This document shows, in pieces, positions 8,101 to 12,361 of a DNA stretch of 12,361 bases. A program made the position numbers and the translations under genes. Positions within the stretch are counted from its first letter, which is position 1. Each line of letters opens with the position of its first letter. Below the pieces are notes generated by a model that worked only from the letters and a program-made list of their open reading frames with translations, was not told the origin of the DNA and searched no databases. Origin of the DNA: CAIVPM01 sp049242885 (lineage in GTDB: Bacteria > Bacteroidota > Bacteroidia > Chitinophagales > Chitinophagaceae); the NCBI GenBank assembly GCA_049242885.1, contig JBMLOQ010000113.1:1-12361 (forward strand), given 5' to 3'.

Positions 8101-9431
8101 TTGGTCGTACAGGTGAGATGAGAATCATGGACGTTAAAAACGACAGAGTTTTAATCACTAACAACATACCATACGGTAGTACAATTTTGGTTAAAGAAGG
8201 TCAAAAAGTTGCAAAAGGTGATATCATTTGTACTTGGGATCCATTTAATAATGTAATCGTAGCCGAACAATCTGGTACAGTAACTTTCGAAGGAATTGTT
8301 GATGGTATTACTTACAGAGATGAAAGTGATGATCAAACAGGACACAGAGAAAAAGTGGTTATTGAAACCAAAGACAAAACAAAAATCCCTACCATTATTG
8401 TAGAAGGAAAAGATAGTAAAGTTTATAACTTACCAGTTGGTAGCCATATCGCTGTAGAAGAAGGTGACGACGTGAAAGCTGGACAAGTTATGGTGAAAAT
8501 TCCTCGTATCTTAGGTAAATTAAGAGATATCACTGGGGGTTTACCACGTGTAACAGAGTTATTCGAAGCTCGTAATCCTGGTAATCCTGCAATTGTAAGT
8601 GAAATTGATGGTGTAGTTACTTTTGGTAATGTAAAACGTGGTAATAGAGAGATAGTTGTTGAAAGTAAAGATGGTACAGTTAAAAAATATCTAGTTCCAT
8701 TGAGCCGTCAAATTTTGGTTCAAGATAGCGATTATATTAAAGCTGGTAACCCATTAAGTGATGGACAAATAGCTCCTTACGACATTCTAAATATCAAAGG
8801 ACCATTTGCTGTACAAGAATATATCGTAAACGAAATTCAAGAAGTTTATCGTTTACAAGGTGTAAGAATCAACGATAAACACGTTGAGGTAATTGTACGC
8901 CAAATGATGAAAAAAGTAGAAATTGTTGACGCAGGTGATACTAAATTCTTAGAAGAAGATTTAGAAGATAGATTTGACTTTGTAACTGAAAACGACAGAA
9001 TTTTTGATAAAAAAGTTGTTACAGAAGCAGGAGAAAGCACTAAGATGCGTGCTGGTCAAATTGTTACAGTTCGTGAGTTAAGAGAAGAAAATTCTATTTT
9101 ACGTAGAGCTGATAAAAAATTAGTTGAAGTTCGTGATGCTAAACCTTCAACAGCAACTCCAGTTTTGTTAGGTATTACTAAAGCTAGTTTGGGTGTACCA
9201 AGCTGGATAAGTGCTGCTTCGTTCCAAGAAACAACAAAAGTATTAAGCCAAGCTGCAATTAACGGTAAAACCGATTTAATGCTAGGTTTAAAAGAAAACG
9301 TAATCACAGGACATTTAATTCCTGCAGGTACCGGACAAAGAGACTTTGATGGTATGATTGTAGGAAGTAAAGAAGAATACGAAGTACTATCAAGTGCTAG
9401 AGAAGCTTTAAATTTCGATGACGAGGAATAG
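5145..9431 (+). CDS. rpoC: DNA-directed RNA polymerase subunit beta'
   Basis: This is the beta' subunit, which forms one half of the RNA polymerase active-site cleft. The 1428-residue length is normal for Bacteroidota. The N-terminal zinc ribbon has Cys67, Cys69, Cys82 and Cys85. The catalytic loop NADFDGDQ lies at 471-478, with three aspartates for Mg2+. The second zinc site is Cys820, Cys894, Cys901 and Cys904. The bridge-helix sequence TADAGYLTRRLVDVAQD comes just before Cys820, and the trigger-loop region GEPGTQLTLRTFHVGG includes His942. I see no frameshift or missing motif. Arginine is often CGT here, whereas the flanking genes mostly use AGA, as expected for a highly expressed gene. 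The ATG start gives the standard N-terminus MAFKKE. Unusually, rpoB is not immediately upstream, and the gene has its own promoter candidate and terminator. Confidence 0.99.
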   Translation: MAFKKEVNRTKSNFSKITISLASPDSILEKSFGEVLKPETINYRTYKPERDGLFCERIFGPVKDFECACGKYKRIRYKGIVCDRCGVEVTEKKVRRERMGHIKLVVPIVHIWYFKSLPNKIGYLLGMSSKKLENIVYYERYVVIQGGVKESLGVGDLLTEEEYLDILDNLPKDNQYLPDEDPQKFIAKMGAEAVSDLLARLDLDELSYQLRNAAATETSQQRKADALKRLSVVEAFRDSAERITNRPEWMVMQYIPVIPPELRPLVPLDGGRFASSDLNDLYRRVIIRNNRLKRLMEIKAPEVILRNEKRMLQEAIDSLFDNSRKSNAVKAEGGRALKSLSDVLKGKQGRFRQNLLGKRVDYSGRSVIVVGPELKMHECGLPKDMAAELFKPFVIRKLIERGIVKTVKSAKKLVDKKEAVIWDILENILKGHPVMLNRAPTLHRLSIQSFQPKLVEGKAIQLHPLVTAAFNADFDGDQMAVHVPLSSAAILEAQLLMLSSHNILNPQNGTPITLPSQDMVLGLYYITKGKKSTDKEKVIGEGKAFYSIEEVIIAYNEQRVDLHANIKLRTNVRENGELVKKIIETTVGRVLFNQHVPEEVGYVNALLTKKSLREIIGDIIHITNVPKTAKFLDDIKTLGFKMAFKGGLSFSINDLIIPDEKAQLLENAKVEVDEAWDNYNMGLITNNERYNQVIDIWGRVDNRITDTLITEMKNDKQGFNSVYMMLDSGARGSKTQVKQLVGIRGLMAKPRKSGSSGSEVIENPILSNFKGGLNVLDYFISTHGARKGLADTALKTADAGYLTRRLVDVAQDVVISEEDCGTLRGINTSALKDNEDVIENLADRIEGRTSLHDVYHPISEKLLTKAGEEISAFVAREIEESGIDAIEIRSVLTCESKRGVCVKCYGKNLATGYITQRGDAVGIIAAQSIGEPGTQLTLRTFHVGGVAGSANIENGLPARFDGTVQFDGVRTVNTVNNEGEKVQIAIGRTGEMRIMDVKNDRVLITNNIPYGSTILVKEGQKVAKGDIICTWDPFNNVIVAEQSGTVTFEGIVDGITYRDESDDQTGHREKVVIETKDKTKIPTIIVEGKDSKVYNLPVGSHIAVEEGDDVKAGQVMVKIPRILGKLRDITGGLPRVTELFEARNPGNPAIVSEIDGVVTFGNVKRGNREIVVESKDGTVKKYLVPLSRQILVQDSDYIKAGNPLSDGQIAPYDILNIKGPFAVQEYIVNEIQEVYRLQGVRINDKHVEVIVRQMMKKVEIVDAGDTKFLEEDLEDRFDFVTENDRIFDKKVVTEAGESTKMRAGQIVTVRELREENSILRRADKKLVEVRDAKPSTATPVLLGITKASLGVPSWISAASFQETTKVLSQAAINGKTDLMLGLKENVITGHLIPAGTGQRDFDGMIVGSKEEYEVLSSAREALNFDDEE

Positions 9432-9457
9432 TATTTAGAATTTTTTACAGAATAGTT

Positions 9458-9492
9458 AAAACAGCCAATTAAGTAAATTAATTGGCTGTTTT
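9458..9492. terminator. Intrinsic terminator of rpoC
   Basis: AAAACAGCCAATTAA (9458-9472) and TTAATTGGCTGTTTT (9478-9492) form a perfect 15-bp stem with a five-base loop (GTAAA), 26 bases past the rpoC stop. The A-run before and T-run after the core make it a good plus-strand terminator (TTTTGTTTA) and a symmetric one in principle. It isolates rpoC from the downstream SnoaL-like gene. Confidence 0.9.
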
Positions 9493-9576
9493 GTTTATAC
9501 ATAGTGTTTACCATTCATCAGAAAAGTAGTATCAGATTTTCCTAAAGTATTTACCTTAGTTTCTTAAAATTAAAAA

Positions 9577-9933
9577 ATGACAACACAAGAAGTTGCAAAC
9601 GCATTTAACGAATTGGCACAAACTGGCCAATGGGACAAAATTGTAGAAACCCTTTATCATGAAGATTGTGAGAGTATAGAGCCTCCTCATGCTCAAGGTT
9701 TAGTTTCTGTAAAAGGGTTACAAGCTATAATTGAAAAGGGTGTTCAGTTTAACCAAATGATTGAAGCGGTGCATGGTGGTTATTCCTCACAACCTGTTGT
9801 AGGAGGAAATCATTTCTCTCTAGCAATGGGTATGGATGTAACATTTAAAGGCCAAGGAAGAACTCAAATGGATGAAATTTGTGTGTATGAAGTTAAAGAT
9901 GGTAAAATAGTTAAAGAACAATTTTTCTATTAA
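9577..9933 (+). CDS. SnoaL/NTF2-like small protein
   Basis: The 118-residue protein has the profile of a single cone-shaped SnoaL-like domain. It has an N-terminal helix with a QTGQWDKIVETLYHEDC segment (residues 15-31), a mid-region helix, then beta strands ending in EICVYEVKDGKIVKEQFFY, a typical closing pattern of nuclear transport factor 2 family proteins. There is no signal peptide, so it is cytoplasmic. This fold is used both by small enzymes and by ligand-binding proteins, and nothing here identifies a substrate. It stands alone between two terminators, 145 bases after rpoC. A weak promoter-like TACCTTAG lies at 9552-9559, a few bases before the likely leader. The ATG at 9577 gives the full domain and there is no upstream alternative. 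Confidence 0.8.
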   Translation: MTTQEVANAFNELAQTGQWDKIVETLYHEDCESIEPPHAQGLVSVKGLQAIIEKGVQFNQMIEAVHGGYSSQPVVGGNHFSLAMGMDVTFKGQGRTQMDEICVYEVKDGKIVKEQFFY

Positions 9934-9955
9934 TCATTTAAGCGTAAATTTCACT

Positions 9956-9994
9956 AAAATACCTTGAGGCTTTGCGAAACTTCAAGGTATTTTT
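9956..9994. terminator. Bidirectional terminator between convergent genes
   Basis: AAAATACCTTGAGG (9956-9969) pairs with CTTCAAGGTATTTT (9980-9993) as a 14-bp stem with one G-U pair when read on the plus strand. The loop CTTTGCGAAA can extend it by three further pairs. A five-T run (9990-9994) ends the right arm, and the A-run on the left supplies a T-run for the minus strand. It sits between the plus-strand SnoaL-like gene and the minus-strand photolyase gene, ending both. Confidence 0.9.
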
Positions 9995-10004
9995 ATGTAC
10001 AAAA

Positions 10005-11315
10005 TTACTTTTTTAAAGCCATAGCATAAGTTTGCAAGCATCGTTTTCTTGCTTCCTCGTGAACAACAATAGGCTTTGGATAGCTAAAAGAGTCTAACTC
10101 TGGAACCCATTTTTTGATATAATTTAAATCTTTATCAAACTTTTGCGTTTGCAATGTAGGATTAAATACTCTAAAATAAGGTGCAGCATCACAACCACTT
10201 CCTGCAGCCCATTGCCATCCTCCATTATTAGCTGAAAAATCAAAATCCAACAATTTTTTGGCAAAGTATGCTTCACCCCAACGCCAATCTATTAATAAAT
10301 GTTTACACAAAAAACTAGCAACAATCATTCTCACTCTATTGTGCATAAATCCAGTTGCATTTAACTCTCTCATGCCAGCATCTACAATAGGATATCCAGT
10401 TTTGCCATTGCACCAAGCGTCAAACTCTACTTCGTTATTACGCCAAGCAATTAAATCGTATTCTTTTCTAAAACTTTTACCATCATTTATATGAGGAAAA
10501 TTAAAAGTAATAGCATGATAAAAATCTCGCCAAATTAACTCATTTACAAAAGTTTCATTCAGTGTTAATGCCAATTGCAATAACTTCCGAACACTTATAG
10601 TACCAAAACGTAAATGAATACCTAATTTACTAGTACCATTTATAGCAGGAAAATCTCTTTGCTGGGTATATTTACTAATGATTAATTCATTAACTGTTAA
10701 GTTGGGAATTACAATATCACTATTTTGTTCAAAACCAAGTTCGCCAAGTGTTGGTATTGGCTTTTCATTTTGCTTATAAAAATTACCTAAATACTTTTCA
10801 GAAGGATAACTTTTACTGTAAAATTCATCAAGCTTTGCTTTCCATTTTCTACTGTAAGGGGTAAATACGGTGTAGGGCAAACCATCATCTTTTACCACTT
10901 CTTTTTCTTCAAAAATTACATGGTCTTTAAAGCAAACAAGCTCAACACCATGTTGCTGCAAAAAAGCCTTAATTTCATTATCTCGTTTAATAGCATAACC
11001 CTCATAATCTTTATTAGCATATACTTTATCTACTTTATAGTTTGCTAATAATGTTTTAAAAGCTTCAATTGGGGTTGTGTTTAAAACTACTAAAGAAGTA
11101 TTTTCTGTAAGCAATTCATCTTGCAAACTACAAATTGTGTGGTGTAAAAAGCTTACTCTAGCATCATTTTTTTGATCTAATTTTCCTAAAATTTCGGTAT
11201 CAAAAATAAAAATGGGTAATACATTTTTGTTTGATTTCAAAGCATGATACAAAGAGGCGTTATCCTGTAATCTTAAATCCCTTCTAAACCAAAAAATAGA
11301 AATGGTATGTTGCAT
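10005..11315 (-). CDS. phr: Deoxyribodipyrimidine photolyase (class I CPD photolyase)
   Basis: This FAD enzyme uses light to split cyclobutane pyrimidine dimers in DNA. The 436-residue protein has an N-terminal alpha/beta antenna domain starting at FWFRRDLRLQDNA (8-20). The helical FAD domain contains ELIWRDF (259-265), TGYPIVDAGMREL (306-318), HNRVRM (325-330) and NNGGWQWA (363-370). By alignment from memory with E. coli PhrB, the electron-transfer triad is complete: Trp291, Trp344 and Trp367 match Trp306, Trp359 and Trp382. Asn363 matches Asn378 near FAD N5. Trp262 and Met330 match the dimer-contacting Trp277 and Met345. Glu105 matches the antenna-site Glu109, but the Cys-Lys at E. coli 292-293 is replaced by Asn-Asp (277-278), so the antenna cofactor is uncertain. 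It is the second gene of a pair, 22 bases after the class IV aminotransferase gene. A (6-4) photolyase is less likely from these motifs. Confidence 0.93.
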   Translation of the reverse strand: MQHTISIFWFRRDLRLQDNASLYHALKSNKNVLPIFIFDTEILGKLDQKNDARVSFLHHTICSLQDELLTENTSLVVLNTTPIEAFKTLLANYKVDKVYANKDYEGYAIKRDNEIKAFLQQHGVELVCFKDHVIFEEKEVVKDDGLPYTVFTPYSRKWKAKLDEFYSKSYPSEKYLGNFYKQNEKPIPTLGELGFEQNSDIVIPNLTVNELIISKYTQQRDFPAINGTSKLGIHLRFGTISVRKLLQLALTLNETFVNELIWRDFYHAITFNFPHINDGKSFRKEYDLIAWRNNEVEFDAWCNGKTGYPIVDAGMRELNATGFMHNRVRMIVASFLCKHLLIDWRWGEAYFAKKLLDFDFSANNGGWQWAAGSGCDAAPYFRVFNPTLQTQKFDKDLNYIKKWVPELDSFSYPKPIVVHEEARKRCLQTYAMALKK

Positions 11316-11337
11316 ATAATAAATACAAATATTTTAA

Positions 11338-12171
11338 TTATTTGTTTCCTATTTTTTGCATCAATGCTGAAATTTCTATAGTTCTGGGGCCTAAATTAAA
11401 ACTTGCAGTACCAATTTGTTTTATCCATTGCACACCACGAATGGCATTGGTAACAAATGCTTCATCCGCATTTAACAACTCTTCTGGTGTTATCGATTTT
11501 TCTGTAATATTTAAATCACTTTTTATCAAAAAAGCTCTGGTAACACCTGCTATACAAGCATCTTGTAAACTTGGAGTAAATATTTTACTATCTTTTACAA
11601 TAAATATATTAGCAATAGTTGTATCCGCAATTGTATTTTTTGAGTTTAATATAATGGCATCATTCAGCTTATTTTCTTTTGCCCAAATAGCAGCCATAGT
11701 GTAGGGCAAAAAGCTGTTTGATTTAATATTACAAAAATCATCAATCGCTTTTTTTCCATGTCTATAAACATCTAAAACCAATCCATTTGTGTTTAAATTA
11801 GTCAAACTTTCAGACAAACTATATGTTTGAATAATATAGTTGGGAATATGGTTTTCAACATCGTACAATCCTCCATTTCCTCTAAAAAACACTACTCTTA
11901 CTCTGGCTAATTGCTGATGATTATTCTTTATAGCTAAATGTACAATTTCTTCAAAAATATTTTTTAAGTTAAATAGTTTTGGCATTTGAAATCTAAGCAA
12001 CTCTAGGCTTTTTAAAATCCTTTCCTCATGTAAATGGGCAAGCAGGATATTTCCTTGCTTTACTTTTAAAGTTTCAAAAAATCCATCACCATATCTAAAA
12101 CTTCTATTGCTTGGCGAAATAGATATAGCTTCTTCTAAAATAATTTTACCATTAAAGTTTGCAAACAACAT
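11338..12171 (-). CDS. Class IV PLP-dependent aminotransferase / aminodeoxychorismate lyase-like
   Basis: The 277-residue protein has the fold-type IV PLP enzyme signature. It opens with FNGKIILEEAISISPSNRSF and YGDGFFETLK (28-36), and the catalytic lysine is most likely Lys150 in CNIKSNSFLPY. IADTTIANIFIV (181-192) is the segment that usually carries the glutamate touching the pyridine nitrogen; here it is Asp183. GVTRAF (209-214) and a late TNAIRGVQWI complete the pattern. The size suits 4-amino-4-deoxychorismate lyase (PabC, folate synthesis) or branched-chain/D-amino acid aminotransferases. Sequence alone cannot separate these; I favour a PabC-like role for its size and short N-terminus. 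It is cytoplasmic and probably cotranscribed with the photolyase gene downstream. Its ATG lies only 16 bases after the T-tract of the preceding gene's terminator. Confidence 0.85.
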   Translation of the reverse strand: MLFANFNGKIILEEAISISPSNRSFRYGDGFFETLKVKQGNILLAHLHEERILKSLELLRFQMPKLFNLKNIFEEIVHLAIKNNHQQLARVRVVFFRGNGGLYDVENHIPNYIIQTYSLSESLTNLNTNGLVLDVYRHGKKAIDDFCNIKSNSFLPYTMAAIWAKENKLNDAIILNSKNTIADTTIANIFIVKDSKIFTPSLQDACIAGVTRAFLIKSDLNITEKSITPEELLNADEAFVTNAIRGVQWIKQIGTASFNLGPRTIEISALMQKIGNK

Positions 12172-12187
12172 AATAGGATATATAAAT

Positions 12188-12217
12188 AAAAAAAGCCCTA
12201 CATAAATGCAGGACTTT
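12188..12217 (-). terminator. Minus-strand intrinsic terminator of the histone-like gene
   Basis: Read on the minus strand, AAAGTCCTGCA, loop TTTA, TGTAGGGCTTT form an 11-bp stem with two G-U pairs, followed by an unbroken run of seven T (12194 down to 12188). Read on the plus strand, the same two positions become A-C mismatches and there is no T-run, so the element works only for the gene entering from the right edge, whose stop codon is 26 bases upstream. Confidence 0.85.
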
Positions 12218-12242
12218 ATTAATATGCTTTTCTAAATAGAAA

Positions 12243-12361
12243 TTATTTCTTTTTAGGTGCAGCTTTTTTCGCTGGAGCAGCTTTCTTAGCTGGAGCAGCT
12301 TTTTTTGCTGGAGCAGCTTTCTTAGCTGGAGCAGCTTTTTTCGCTGGAGCAGCTTTCTTAG
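12243..12361 (-). CDS. Histone H1-like Lys/Ala/Pro-repeat protein, C-terminal part
   Basis: Only the last 38 residues and the stop codon are in the window; the start lies beyond the right edge. The visible part is six copies of a (A)KKAAP unit closing with three lysines. Such highly basic, low-complexity tails resemble the C-terminal domain of eukaryotic histone H1 and of bacterial H1-like proteins (for example HctB-type proteins, and many Bacteroidota proteins). They bind DNA through charge, and I infer a nucleoid-compacting or DNA-binding role. Some Bacteroidota proteins join such a tail to an N-terminal HU or other domain, which cannot be seen here. A terminator follows directly. Codons differ silently between repeat copies in an alternating way. 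Confidence 0.85.
   Translation of the reverse strand, partial: KKAAPAKKAAPAKKAAPAKKAAPAKKAAPAKKAAPKKK
12255..12361 (-). repeat. 18-bp coding tandem repeat with 36-bp higher-order period
   Basis: Six in-frame 18-bp units (the last cut by the window edge by one base) begin at 12255, 12273, 12291, 12309, 12327 and 12345. Read on the minus strand, units alternate between GCT AAG AAA and GCG or GCA AAA AAA before the common GCT GCT CCA. The unit nearest the stop ends in GCA CCT instead. The alternation shows that pairs of units (36 bp) are the block that has been copied most recently. Confidence 0.92.

Noticed and set aside
9056..9514. Minus-strand open frame of about 152 codons over the end of rpoC and its terminator
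   Set aside because: It is antisense to conserved RpoC sequence, it would start inside or beyond the rpoC terminator hairpin, and its product resembles no family I know.
11342..11704. Plus-strand open frame of about 120 codons over the aminotransferase gene
   Set aside because: It is antisense to a gene whose PLP motifs are clear, and the predicted product is hydrophobic without a recognisable pattern.
12255..12361. CRISPR-like array at the right edge
   Set aside because: The 18-bp repeats are contiguous, lack unique spacers and stay in one reading frame that codes for KKAAPA units, so this is a coding tandem repeat.

Overview
The window is AT-rich chromosomal DNA from a member of the Bacteroidota. 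The RpoC length (1428 residues), the DUF3857-type periplasmic proteins, the promoter boxes resembling TAnnTTTG, the absence of Shine-Dalgarno sequences and the Lys/Ala/Pro-repeat histone-like protein all fit this. A Chitinophagales-like lineage is my best guess, but it is an inference. I see no insertion sequence, phage gene, CRISPR array, tRNA or rRNA.

Left part (1-4790): an AT-rich non-coding stretch ends in a plausible promoter. Two tandem genes follow, three bases apart, for exported DUF3857/transglutaminase-like proteins. The first has lost the catalytic Cys and His; the second keeps them. After a short gap comes a small membrane-anchored protein with a CxxCH haem-binding motif. All three products are predicted to act in or on the cell envelope.

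Middle (4791-9576): a 354-base leader carries a TACTTTTG promoter box and a perfect palindrome, then rpoC, intact with both zinc sites and the catalytic NADFDGD loop. A strong symmetrical terminator closes rpoC. No rpoB lies in the 5.1 kb upstream, and the next gene downstream is an unrelated SnoaL/NTF2-like protein, so rpoC appears to be transcribed alone here.

Right part (9577-12361): the SnoaL-like gene converges on a minus-strand pair and the two sides share a bidirectional terminator. The pair is a class IV PLP-dependent aminotransferase/lyase (PabC/IlvE fold) followed 22 bases later by a class I CPD photolyase with an intact tryptophan triad. Upstream of the pair, the C-terminus of a histone H1-like protein made of KKAAPA repeats enters from the right edge and ends in a minus-strand intrinsic terminator.

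I found no convincing new multi-gene system. The points most worth checking are the detached rpoC with its structured leader, the live/dead DUF3857 pair, the terminator just upstream of the aminotransferase-photolyase pair, and the 36-bp higher-order repeat in the histone-like gene.
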